DNA of 64,000 nt from contig JANCRA010000120.1 in assembly GCA_024362935.1 (NCBI GenBank), positions 999,501-1,063,500 of the forward strand. The letters run 5' to 3'. The position numbers and the translations under genes are program-made. Shown here in pieces: positions 8,412 through 20,444 of the stretch. Under the pieces are notes generated by a model. That model was not told the DNA's origin. It did not search any database and worked only from the letters and a program-made list of their open reading frames with translations. Every line of letters starts with the position of its first letter. Positions within the stretch are counted from its first letter, which is position 1. Origin of the DNA: Setophaga petechia. Taxonomy: Eukaryota; Chordata; Aves; Passeriformes; Parulidae.

Positions 8412-9998
8412 CATTAATACTTGAAAGGAAGGCGTCTTAGACAACTTTCTTTTTCTTGCTGGAAAACATTCTGCAGCCCTCTGTGCAACCTGTACAGCAC
8501 GATGGAAGTTGTTTAATGAGCAGGAACATTTTCTCCTAGTGAGAGATAGTGAAAAAGCTTTTTGCTTAGATGTAGGTTGCCACAGGCAGTTACTGCAGTG
8601 CACTGCAAAGCTAATAGATGCACAACACTGGGATTGTGTGCCCAGCTTGCAAAGTGATAGGAAACAGTACCTTTCCACTCTTCCTGCCTTTTCCATGCAC
8701 ATTACTATTCGAATGGAAAGAATTTTAGACAACTTTCTTTGGCTTCTTGCAAAACACTCTGCACACCTGCCTGCAATCTCTAGAAGTCGATGGGAGATAT
8801 TTTCTGAACTGGCTCAGTTTCTCTTTGCAAGACATGGGGAAAAAGCAATTTGCTTAGATATAGGTGAAAAGAGGCACCTACTACAGTGCACTGCAAGCTA
8901 ATTGCTGCACAACACGCAGATTGTGTAAGCAGGTTGCAAACTGATAGAAAACAGTACCTCTCCCTTCTCCTGCCTTTTCTATTCACATTTCTATTTGAAT
9001 GCAAGGCGTTTTAGACAACTTTCTTTTGCTTCTTGCAAAACACTCTGCACACCTGCCTGCAATCTCTAGAACTCGATGGGAGATGTTTTCTGAACTGGCT
9101 CAGTTTCTCCTTGCGAGACATGGGGAAAAAGCAATTTGCTTAGATGCAGGTGAAAAGAGGCACCTACTACAGTGCACTGAAAAACTAATTGCTGCACAAC
9201 TCTGGGATTGTGTAAGCAGCTTACAAACAGATAGAAAACAGCACCTTTCCACTCTCCTGCCTTTTCCATTCGCATTACTATTCGAATGGCAGCAGTTTTG
9301 GACAACTTTCTTTTGCTTCTTGCAAAACACTCTGCACACCTCCGTGCAACTTCTAGAAAAAATGAGAGTTGTTTTCTGAACTGGTACAGTTTCTCCTGAA
9401 GAGATATAATGCAAACGCTATTGGCTTAGATGTAGTAACAATAGGCAATTATTACAGTGCACTGCAAAGTCAATCGTAGTAGAACACTGGGATTGTGTGT
9501 CCAGCTTGCAAACTGGTAGAAAACAGTACCGATCCGCTCTCCTGCATTTTCCCTTTTCAGGAACATTCGAATTGATGGCTTTTTTGGACAAGTTACTTTT
9601 TCTTGTTGCAAAACACGCTGCAGAGCTGCCTGCAACCTCTAGAGCACGATGGGAGGTTTTTTGTGAACAGACACAGTTTCTCCTGGCGAGACATAATGAA
9701 AAAGCTTTTTGCTAAGGTGTAGCCGGCAGGAGACGCTAAAGACCAGGAGAAGGAGCACTGTGCCTTTAAGCGCCGCTTCCGGGTGTCTCTCGGCCGTAGC
9801 TGTTCTCCGGAGCACGCCGCGATCGGCGTAACGACCCCAGATTCTTCGCGCCAAGAAGCGTCTTCTCCTTCTCCGGGAAAAAGAGACTGCGGCAGCTTCT
9901 GAACGGCGAACTACGAAGCGGCACAAAACTGGGATTGGGTAAGCAGCTTTCAAAGTGATAGAAAACAGTACTTTCCCACTCTCTTGCCTTTCCCTTCA
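8412..9998 (+). repeat. Divergent monomer block, copy 2
   Basis: Same five-monomer structure as copy 1, offset 6161 bp. Single-base differences from copy 1 include ggttgcc for ggttacc near 8577, cctgcc for cctgct near 8685, and ccttttcag for cctttccag near 9555. The left junction uses the ttgctggaaaacattc variant. Confidence 0.94.
9722..9922. repeat. CpG-rich cassette, copy 2
   Basis: Same as copy 1 except for a private agaaggagc (C to A) near 9752. It keeps the cgaccccag form and all the inverted repeats. Confidence 0.9.
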
Positions 9999-12900
9999 CA
10001 TTAATACTTGAAAGGAAGGCGTCTTAGACAACTTTCTTTTACTTTTTGCAAAACACACTGCAGTCCTCTGTGCAACTTCTAGAGCACGATAGGAGATGTT
10101 TAGTGAGCAGGAAGGTTTTCTCCTTGCGAGACAGAGTGAAAAAGCTATTTGCTTAGATGTAGGTGACAAGAAACACTTACTGCAGTGCACTGAAAAGCTA
10201 ACTGCTACACAGCACTGCGATTGTGTTAGCAGCCTGCAAAGTGCTAGAAAACAGTACTTTCCCACTCTCTTGCCTTTCCCTTCACATTAATACTTGAAAG
10301 GAAGGCATCTTAGACAACTTTCTTTTTCTTGTGTCAAAAGACTCTGCAGCCCTCTCTGCAACATCTACATCACGATGGAATTTGTTTAGTGAGCAGGAAG
10401 GTTTTCTCCTTGCGGGACATAGTGAAAAAGCTTTTTGCTTAGATGTAGGAGACAAGAAACACTTACTGCAGTGCACTGAACAGCTAACTGCTACACAGCA
10501 CTAGGACTGTGTTAGCAGCTTGCAAAGTGCTAGAAAACAGTACTTTCCCACTCTCTTGCCTTTCCCTACACATTAATACTTGAAAGGAAGGCGTCTTAGA
10601 CAACTTTCTTTTTCTTGTTACAGAACACACTGCAGCCTTCTGTGCAACTTCTAGAACACGATAGGAGATGTTTAGTGAGCAAGAAGGTTTTCTCCTTGCG
10701 AGACATAGTGAAAAAGCTATTTGCTTAGATGTCGGTGACAAGAAACACTTGCTGCAGTGGACTGAAAAGCTTACTGCTACACAGCACTGCGATTGTGTTA
10801 GCAGCCTGCAAAGTGCTAGAAAACAGTACTTTCCCACTCTCTTGCCTTTCCCTTCACATTAATACTTGAAAGGAAGGCATCTTAGACAACTTTCTTTTTC
10901 TTGTGTCAAAAAACTCTGCAGCCCTCTCTGCAACATCTACAACACGATGGAAGTTGCTAAGTGAGCAGGAAGGTTTTCTCCTTGCGAGACATAGTGAAAA
11001 AGCTATTTGCTTAGATGTAGGTGACAAGAAACACTTACTGCAGTGCACTGAAAAGCTAACTGCTACACAGCACTGCGATTGTGTTAGCAGCCTGCACAGC
11101 GCTAGAAAACAGTACTTTCCCACTCTCTTGCCTTTCCCTTCACATTAATACTTAAAAGGAAGGCATCTTAGAAACTTTCTTTTTCTTGTGTCAAAAAACT
11201 CTGCAGCCCTCTCTGCAACATCTACATCACGATGGAATTTGTTTAGTGAGCAGGAAGGTTTTCTCCTTGCGGGACATAGTGAAAAAGCTTTTTGCTTAGA
11301 TGTAGGAGACAAGAAACACTTACTGCAGTGCACTGAACAGCTAATTGCTACACAGAACTGGGATTGTGTTAGCAGCTTGCAAAGTGCTAGAAAACAGTAC
11401 TTTCCCACTCTCTTGCCTTTCCCTTCACATTCATACTTGAAAGGAAGGCATCTTAGACAACTTTCTTTTTCTTGTGTCAAAAAACTCTGCAGCCCTCTCT
11501 GCAACATCTACAACACGATGGAAGTTGTTTAGTGAGCAGGAAGGTTTTTTCCTTGCGAGACATAGTGAAAAAGCTTTTTCCTTAGATGTAGGTAAAAAGA
11601 AACACTTACTGCAGTGCACTGAACAGCTAACTGCTACACAGCACTAGGACTGTGTTAGCAGCTTGCAAAGTGCTAGAAAACAGTACTTTCCCACTCTCTT
11701 GCCTTTCCCTTCACATTAATACTTGAAAGGAAGGCGTCTTAGACAACTTTCTTTTACATTTTGCAAAACACACTGCAGCCCTCTGTGCAACTTCTAGAAC
11801 ACGATAGGAGATGTTTAGTGAGCAGGAAGGTTTTCTCCTTGCGAGACAGAGTGAAAAAGCTATTTGCTTAGATGTAGGTGACAAGAAACACTTACTGCAG
11901 TGCAGTGACAAGTTAATTGGTACACAGGACTGGGATTGTGTTAGCAGCTCTCAAAGTGATAGAAAACAGTACTTTCCCACTCTCTTGCCTTTCCCTTCAC
12001 ATTAATACTTGAAAGGAAGGCATCTTAGACAACTTTCTTTTTCTTGTGTCAAAAGACTCTGCAGCCCTCTCTGCAACATCTACAACACGATGGAAGTTGT
12101 TTAGTGAGCAGGAAGGTTTTCTCCTTGCGAGACATAGTGAAAAAGCTATTTGCTTAGATGTAGGTGACAAGAAACACTTACTGCAGTGCACTGAACAGCT
12201 AATTGCTACACAGCACTGGGATTGTGTTAGCAGCCTGAAAAGTGCTAGAAAACAGTACTTTCCCACTCTCTTGCCTTTCCCTTCACATTAATACTTGAAA
12301 GGAAGGCGTCTTAGACAACTTTGTTTTTCTTGTGTCAAAAAACTCTGCAGCCCTCTCTGCAACATCTACAACACGATGGAAGTTGTTTAGTGAGCAGGAA
12401 GGTTTTCTCCTTGCGAGACAGAGTGAAAAAGCTATTTGCTTAGATGTAGGTGACAAGAAACACTTACTGCAGTGCACTGAACAGCTAACTGCTACACAGC
12501 ACTAGTACTGTGTTAGCAGCTTGCAAAGTGCTAGAAAACAGTACTTTCCCACTCTCTTGCCTTTCCCTTCACATTAATACTTGAAAGGAAGGCATCTTAG
12601 ACAACTTTCTTTTTCTTGTGTCAAAAAACTCTGCAGCCCTCTCTGCAACATCTACAACACGATGGAAGTTGTTTAGTGAGCAGGAAGGTTTTCTCCTTGC
12701 GAGACAGAGTGAAAAAGCTATTTGCTTAGATGTACGTGACAAGAAACACTTACTGCAGTGCACTGAACAGCTAACTGCTACACAGCACTAGTACTGTGTT
12801 AGCAGCTTGCAAAGTGCTAGAAAACAGTACTTTCCCACTCTCTTGCCTTTCCCTTCACATTAATACTTGAAAGGAAGGCATCTTAGACAACTTTCTTTTT

Positions 12901-13143
12901 CTTGTGTCAAAAAACTCTGCAGCCCTCTCTGCAACATCTACAACACGATGGAAGTTGTTTAGTGAGCAGGAAGGTTTTCTCCTTGCGAGACATAGTGAAA
13001 AAGCTATTTGCTTAGATGTAGGTGACAAGAAACACTTACTGCAGTGCACTGAACAGCTAATTGCTACACAGAACTGGGATTGTGTTAGCAGCTTGCAAAG
13101 TGCTAGAAAACAGTACTTTCCCACTCTCTTGCCTTTCCCTTCG
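9999..13143 (+). repeat. Regular satellite sub-array 3 (11 monomers, shortened HOR)
   Basis: Monomers start at 9999, 10285, 10571, 10857, 11143, 11428, 11714, 12000, 12286, 12572 and 12858. Up to 11713 they follow unit 1 at an offset of 6161 bp. From 12000 onward they follow monomer 1107, at an offset of 10893 bp. Five monomers are therefore missing, and the block-to-block distance drops to 4732 bp. The monomer at 11428 has a private cattcata at its start. Confidence 0.92.
11714..11999 (+). repeat. Hybrid monomer at a five-monomer deletion junction
   Basis: The 5' part carries ttttacattttgcaaaacac, as in the monomers at 250 and 6125. The 3' part has gcagtgacaagttaattgg followed by acaggactggg, the private combination of the monomer at 821. 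The breakpoint lies in shared sequence within roughly the first 120 bp. This fits an unequal crossover between non-equivalent monomers that removed the equivalents of 5839, 6125, 6411 and 6696 and parts of two flanking monomers. Confidence 0.75.
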
Positions 13144-14730
13144 CATTAATACTTGAAAGGAAGGCGTCTTAGACAACTTTCTTTTTCTTGCTGGAAAACA
13201 TTCTGCAGCCCTCTGTGCAACCTGTACAGCACGATGGAAGTTGTTTAATGAGCAGGAACATTTTCTCCTAGTGAGAGATAGTGAAAAAGCTTTTTGCTTA
13301 GATGTAGGTTACCACAGGCAGTTACTGCAGTGCACTGCAAAGCTAATAGATGCACAACACTGGGATTGTGTGCCCAGCTTGCAAAGTGATAGGAAACAGT
13401 ACCTTTCCACTCTTCCTGCTTTTTCCATGCACATTACTATTCGAATGGAAAGAATTTTAGACAACTTTCTTTGGCTTCTTGCAAAACACTCTGCACACCT
13501 GCCTGCAATCTCTAGAAGTCGATGGGAGATATTTTCTGAACTGGCTCAGTTTCTCTTTGCAAGACATGGGGAAAAAGCAATTTGCTTAGATATAGGTGAA
13601 AAGAGGCACCTACTACAGTGCACTGCAAGCTAATTGCTGCACAACACGCAGATTGTGTAAGCAGGTTGCAAACTGATAGAAAACAGTACCTCTCCCTTCT
13701 CCTGCCTTTTCTATTCACATTTCTATTTGAATGCAAGGCGTTTTAGACAACTTTCTTTTGCTTCTTGCAAAACACTCTGCACACCTGCCTGCAATCTCTA
13801 GAACTCGATGGGAGATGTTTTCTGAACTGGCTCAGTTTCTCCTTGCGAGACATGGGGAAAAAGCAATTTGCTTAGATGCAGGTGAAAAGAGGCACCTACT
13901 ACAGTGCACTGAAAAACTAATTGCTGCACAACTCTGGGATTGTGTAAGCAGCTTACAAACAGATAGAAAACAGCACCTTTCCACTCTCCTGCCTTTTCCA
14001 TTCGCATTACTATTCGAATGGCAGCAGTTTTGGACAACTTTCTTTTGCTTCTTGCAAAACACTCTGCACACCTCCGTGCAACTTCTAGAAAAAATGAGAG
14101 TTGTTTTCTGAACTGGTACAGTTTCTCCTGAAGAGATATAATGCAAACGCTATTGGCTTAGATGTAGTAACAATAGGCAATTATTACAGTGCACTGCAAA
14201 GTCAATCGTAGTAGAACACTGGGATTGTGTGTCCAGCTTGCAAACTGGTAGAAAACAGTACCGATCCGCTCTCCTGCATTTTCCCTTTTCAGGAACATTC
14301 GAATTGATGGCTTTTTTGGACAAGTTACTTTTTCTTGTTGCAAAACACGCTGCAGAGCTGCCTGCAACCTCTAGAGCACGATGGGAGGTTTTTTGTGAAC
14401 AGACACAGTTTCTCCTGGCGAGACATAATGAAAAAGCTTTTTGCTAAGGTGTAGCCGGCAGGAGACGCTAAAGACCAGGAGACGGAGCACTGTGCCTTTA
14501 AGCGCCGCTTCCGGGTGTCTCTCGGCCGTAGCTGTTCTCCGGAGCACGCCGCGATCGGCGTAACGACCCCAGATTCTTCGCGCCAAGAAGCGTCTTCTCC
14601 TTCTCCGGGAAAAAGAGACTGCGGCAGCTTCTGAACGGCGAACTACGAAGCGGCACAAAACTGGGATTGGGTAAGCAGCTTTCAAAGTGATAGAAAACAG
14701 TACTTTCCCACTCTCTTGCCTTTCCCTTCA
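13144..14730 (+). repeat. Divergent monomer block, copy 3
   Basis: Same structure as copies 1 and 2, offset 4732 bp from copy 2. It shares ccttttcag near 14287 with copy 2 but has copy 1's ggttacc near 13309, so it is a mosaic or retains ancestral states. Confidence 0.94.
14454..14654. repeat. CpG-rich cassette, copy 3
   Basis: Identical in form to copy 1, with cgaccccag and agacggagc. All inverted repeats are retained. Confidence 0.9.
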
Positions 14731-16155
14731 CATTAATACTTGAAAGGAAGGCGTCTTAGACAACTTTCTTTTACTTTTTGCAAAACACACTGCAGTCCTC
14801 TGTGCAACTTCTAGAGCACGATAGGAGATGTTTAGTGAGCAGGAAGGTTTTCTCCTTGCGAGACAGAGTGAAAAAGCTATTTGCTTAGATGTAGGTGACA
14901 AGAAACACTTACTGCAGTGCACTGAAAAGCTAACTGCTACACAGCACTGCGATTGTGTTAGCAGCCTGCAAAGTGCTAGAAAACAGTACTTTCCCACTCT
15001 CTTGCCTTTCCCTTCACATTAATACTTGAAAGGAAGGCATCTTAGACAACTTTCTTTTTCTTGTGTCAAAAGACTCTGCAGCCCTCTCTGCAACATCTAC
15101 ATCACGATGGAATTTGTTTAGTGAGCAGGAAGGTTTTCTCCTTGCGGGACATAGTGAAAAAGCTTTTTGCTTAGATGTAGGAGACAAGAAACACTTACTG
15201 CAGTGCACTGAACAGCTAACTGCTACACAGCACTAGGACTGTGTTAGCAGCTTGCAAAGTGCTAGAAAACAGTACTTTCCCACTCTCTTGCCTTTCCCTT
15301 CACATTAATACTTGAAAGGAAGGCGTCTTAGACAACTTTCTTTTTCTTGTTACAGAACACACTGCAGCCTTCTGTGCAACTTCTAGAACACGATAGGAGA
15401 TGTTTAGTGAGCAAGAAGGTTTTCTCCTTGCGAGACATAGTGAAAAAGCTATTTGCTTAGATGTCGGTGACAAGAAACACTTGCTGCAGTGGACTGAAAA
15501 GCTTACTGCTACACAGCACTGCGATTGTGTTAGCAGCCTGCAAAGTGCTAGAAAACAGTACTTTCCCACTCTCTTGCCTTTCCCTTCACATTAATACTTG
15601 AAAGGAAGGCATCTTAGACAACTTTTTCTTGTGTCAAAAAACTCTGCAGCCCTCTCTGCAACATCTACAACACGATGGAAGTTGCTAAGTGAGCAGGAAG
15701 GTTTTCTCCTTGCGAGACATAGTGAAAAAGCTATTTGCTTAGATGTAGGTGACAAGAAACACTTACTGCAGTGCACTGAAAAGCTAACTGCTACACAGCA
15801 CTGCGATTGTGTTAGCAGCCTGCACAGCGCTAGAAAACAGTACTTTCCCACTCTCTTGCCTTTCCCTTCACATTAATACTTGAAAGGAAGGCATCTTAGA
15901 AACTTTCTTTTTCTTGTGTCAAAAAACTCTGCAGCCCTCTCTGCAACATCTACATCACGATGGAATTTGTTTAGTGAGCAGGAAGGTTTTCTCCTTGCGG
16001 GACATAGTGAAAAAGCTTTTTGCTTAGATGTAGGAGACAAGAAACACTTACTGCAGTGCACTGAACAGCTAATTGCTACACAGAACTGGGATTGTGTTAG
16101 CAGCTTGCAAAGTGCTAGAAAACAGTACTTTCCCACTCTCTTGCCTTTCCGTTCA

Positions 16156-19100
16156 CATTAATACTTGAAAGGAAGGCGTCTTAGACAACTTTGTTTTACA
16201 TTTTGCAAAACACACTGCAGCCCTCTGTGCAACTTCTACAACACGATGGAAGTTGTTTAGTGAGCAGCAACGTTTTCCCCTTGCGAGACAAAGTGAAAAA
16301 GCTATTTGCTCAGATGTAGGTGACAAGAAACACTTACTGCAGTGCAGTGACAAGTTAATTGGTACACAGCACTGGGATTGTGTTAGCAGCTCTCAAAGTG
16401 CTAGAAAACAGTACTTTCCCACTCTCTTGCCTTTCCCTTCACATTAATACTTGAAAGGAAGGCATCTTAGACAACTTTCTTTTTCTTGTTACAGAACACA
16501 CAGCAGCCCTCTGTTCAACTTCTAGAACACGATAGGAGATGTTTAGTGAGCAAGAAGGTGTTCTCCTTGGGAGACATAATGAAAAAGCTATTTGCTTAGA
16601 TGTAGGTGACAAGAAACACTTACTGCAGTGCACTGAAAAGCTAACTGCTACACAGGACTGCGATTGTGTTAGCAGCCTGCAAAGTGCTAGAAAACAGTAC
16701 TTTCCCACTCTCTTGCCTTTCCCTTCACATTAATACTTGAAAGGAAGGCATCTTAGACAACTTTCTTTTTCTTGTGTCAAAAAACTCTGCAGCCCTCTCT
16801 GCATTATCTACAACACGATGGAAGTTGTTTAGTGAGCAGGAAGGTTTTCTCCTTGCGGGACATAGTGAAAAAGCTATTTGCTTAGATGTAGGTGACAAGA
16901 AACACTTACTGCCGTGCACTGAACAGCTAATTGCTACACAGAACTGGGATTGTGTTAGCAGCTTGCAAAGTGCTAGAAAACAGTACTTTCCCACTCTCTT
17001 GCCTTTCCCTTCACATTAATACTTGAAAGGAAGGCATCTTAGACAACTTTCTTTTTCTTGTGTCAAAAAACTCTGCAGCCCTCTCTGCAACATCTACAAC
17101 ACGATGGAAGTTGTTTAGTGAGCAGGAAGGTTTTTTCCATGCGAGACATAGTGAAAAAGCTTTTTTCTTAGATGTAGGTAAAAAGAAACACTTACTGCTG
17201 TGCACTGAACAGCTAACTGCTACACAGCACTAGGACTCTGTTAGCAGCTTGCAAAGTGCTAGAAAACAGTACTTTCCCACTCTCTTGCCTTTCCCTTCAC
17301 ATTAATACTTGAAAGGAAGGCGTCTTAGACAACTTTCTTTTACATTTTGCAAAACACCCTGCAGCCCTCTGTGCAACATCTAGAACACGATAGGAGATGT
17401 TTAGTGAGCAGGAAGGTTTTCTCCTTGCGAGACAGAGTGAAAAAGCTATTTGCTTAGATGTAGGTGACAAGAAACACTTACTGCAGTGCAGTGACAAGTT
17501 AATTGGTACACAGCACTGGGATTGTGTTAGCAGCTCTCAAAGTGATAGAAAACAGTACTTTCCCACTCTCTTGCCTTTCCCTTCACATTAATACTTGAAA
17601 GGAAGGCATCTTAGACAACTTTCTTTTTCTTGTGTCAAAAGACTCTGCAGCCCTCTCTGCAACATCTACAACACGATGGAAGTTGTTTAGTGAGCAGGAA
17701 GGTTTTCTTCCTGCGAGACATACTGAAAAAGCTATTTGCTTAGATGTAGGTGACAAGAAACACTTACTGCAGTGCACTGAAAAGCTAACTGCTCCACAGC
17801 ACTAGTACTCTGTTAGCAGCTTGCAAAGTGCTAGAAAACAGTACTTTCCCACTCTCTTGCCTTTCCCTTCACATTAATACTTGAAAGGAAGGCGTCTTAG
17901 ACAACTTTGTTTTACATTTTGCAAAACACGCTGCAGCCCTCTGTGCAACTTCTACAACACGATCTAAGTTGTTTAGTGAGCAGCAACGTTTTCCCCTTGC
18001 GAGACAAAGTGAAAAAGCTTTTTGCTCAGATGTAGGTATCAAGAAACACTTACTGCCGTGCACTGACAAGCTAATTGCTACACAGCACTGCGATTGTGTT
18101 AGCAGCTTGCAAAGTGCTAGAAAACAGTACTTTCCCACTCTCTTGCCTTTCCCTTCACATTAATACTTGAAAGGAAGGCATCTTAGACAACTTTCTTTTT
18201 CTTGTGTCAAAAAACTCTGCAGCCCTCTCTGCAACATCTACAACACGATGGAAGTTGTTTAGTGAGCAGGAAGGTTTTCTCCTTGCGAGACAGAGTGAAA
18301 AAGCTATTTGCTTAGATGTACGTGACAAGAAACACTTACTGCAGTGCACTGAACAGCTAACTGCTACACAGCACTAGTACTGTGTTAGCAGCTTGCAAAG
18401 TGCTAGAAAACAGTACTTTCCCACTCTCTTGCCTTTCCCTTCACATTAATACTTGAAAGGAAGGCATCTTAGAAACTTTCTTTTTCTTGTGTCAAAAAAC
18501 TCTGCAGCCCTCTCTGCAACATCTACATCACGATGGAATTTGTTTAGTGAGCAGGAAGGTTTTCTCCTTGCGGGACATAGTGAAAAAGCTTTTTGCTTAG
18601 ATGTAGGAGACAAGAAACACTTACTGCAGTGCACTGAACAGCTAACTGCTACACAGCACTAGGACTGTGTTAGCAGCTTGCAAAGTGCTAGAAAACAGTA
18701 CTTTCCCACTCTCTTGCCTTTCCCTTCACATTAATACTTGAAAGGAAGGCGTCTTAGACAACTTTCTTTTTCTTGTTACAGAACACACTGCAGCCTTCTG
18801 TGCAACTTCTAGAACACGATAGGAGATGTTTAGTGAGCAGGAAGGTTTTCTCCTTGCGAGACATAGTGAAAAAGCTATTTGCTTAGATGTCGGTGACAAG
18901 AAACACTTACTGCAGTGGACTGAAAAGCTTACTGCTACACAGCACTGGGATTGTGTTAGCAGCTCTCAAAGTGCTAGAAAACAGTACTTTCCCACTCTCT
19001 TGCCTTTCCCTTCACATTAATACTTGAAAGGAAGGCATCTTAGACAACTTTCTTTTTCTTGTGTCAAAAGACTCTGCAGCCCTCTCTGCAACATCTACAA

Positions 19101-20444
19101 CACGATGGAAGTTGCTAAGTGAGCAGGAAGGTTTTCTCCTTGCGAGACATAGTGAAAAAGCTATTTGCTCAGATGTAGGTATCAAGAAACACTTACTGCA
19201 GTGCACTGAACAGCTAATTGCTACACAGAACTGGGATTGTGTTAGCAGCTTGCAAAGTGCTAGAAAACAGTACTTTCCCACTCTCTTGCCTTTCCCTTCA
19301 CATTAATACTTGAAAGGAAGGCGTCTTAGACAACTTTCTTTTACATTTTGCAAAACACACTGCAGCCCTCTGTGCAACTTCTAGAACACGATAGGAGATG
19401 TTTAGTGAGCAGGAAGGTTTTCTCCTTGCGAGACAGAGTGAAAAAGCTATTTGCTTAGATGTAGGTGACAAGAAACACTTACTGCAGTGCAGTGACAAGT
19501 TAATTGGTACACAGCACTGGGATTGTGTTAGCAGCTCTCAAAGTGATAGAAAACAGTACTTTCCCACTCTCTTGCCTTTCCCTTCACATTAATACTTGAA
19601 AGGAAGGCATCTTAGACAACTTTCTTTTTCTTGTGTCAAAAGACTCTGCAGCCCTCTCTGCAACATCTACAACACGATGGAAGTTGTTTAGTGAGCAGGA
19701 AGGTTTTCTTCCTGCGAGACATACTGAAAAAGCTATTTGCTTAGATGTAGGTGACAAGAAACACTTACTGCAGTGCACTGAAAAGCTAACTGCTCCACAG
19801 CACTAGTACTCTGTTAGCAGCTTGCAAAGTGCTAGAAAACAGTACTTTCCCACTCTCTTGCCTTTCCCTTCACATTAATACTTGAAAGGAAGGCGTCTTA
19901 GACAACTTTCTTTTACATTCTGCAAAACACACTGCAGCCCTCTGTGCAACTTCTACAACACGATGGAAGTTGTTTAGTGAGCAGCAACGTTTTCCCCTTG
20001 CGAGACAAAGTGAAAAAGCTATTTGCTCAGATGTAGGTATCAAGAAACACTTACTGCCGTGCACTGACAAGCTAATTGCTACACAGCACTGCGATTGTGT
20101 TAGCAGCTTGCAAAGTGCTAGAAAACAGTACTTTCCCACTCTCTTGCCTTTCCCTTCACATTAATACTTGAAAGGAAGGCGTCTTAGACAACTTTCTTTT
20201 TCTTGTTACACAACACACTGCAGCCCTCTGTTCAACTTCTAGAACACGATAGGAGATGTTTAGTGAGCAAGAAGGTTTTCTCCTTGGGAGACATAGTGAA
20301 AAAGCTATTTGCTTAGATGTAGGTGACAAGAAACTCTTACTGCAGTGCATTCAAAAGCTAACTGCTACACAGCACTGGGATTGTGTTAGCAGCCTGCAAA
20401 GTGCTAGAAAACAGTACTTTCCCACTCTCTTGCCTTTCCGTTCA
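16156..20444 (+). repeat. Nested 15-monomer HOR, copy A (4289 bp)
   Basis: Monomers at 16156, 16442, 16728 and so on to 20159 recur in order from 20445 at +4289 bp, including the private variants tgcattatctac (16801 and 21090) and ttcttcctgcgagacatactg (17706 and 21995). A near-identical copy lies at 59527-63815. Copy A shares tttttccatgcg near 17134 with that distant copy and not with its tandem neighbour, which has tttttccttgcg. Confidence 0.9.

Noticed and set aside
9549..9560. Splice acceptor-like ccttttcag
   Set aside because: Present only in copies 2 and 3; other copies read cctttccag. No matching donor or exon is evident.
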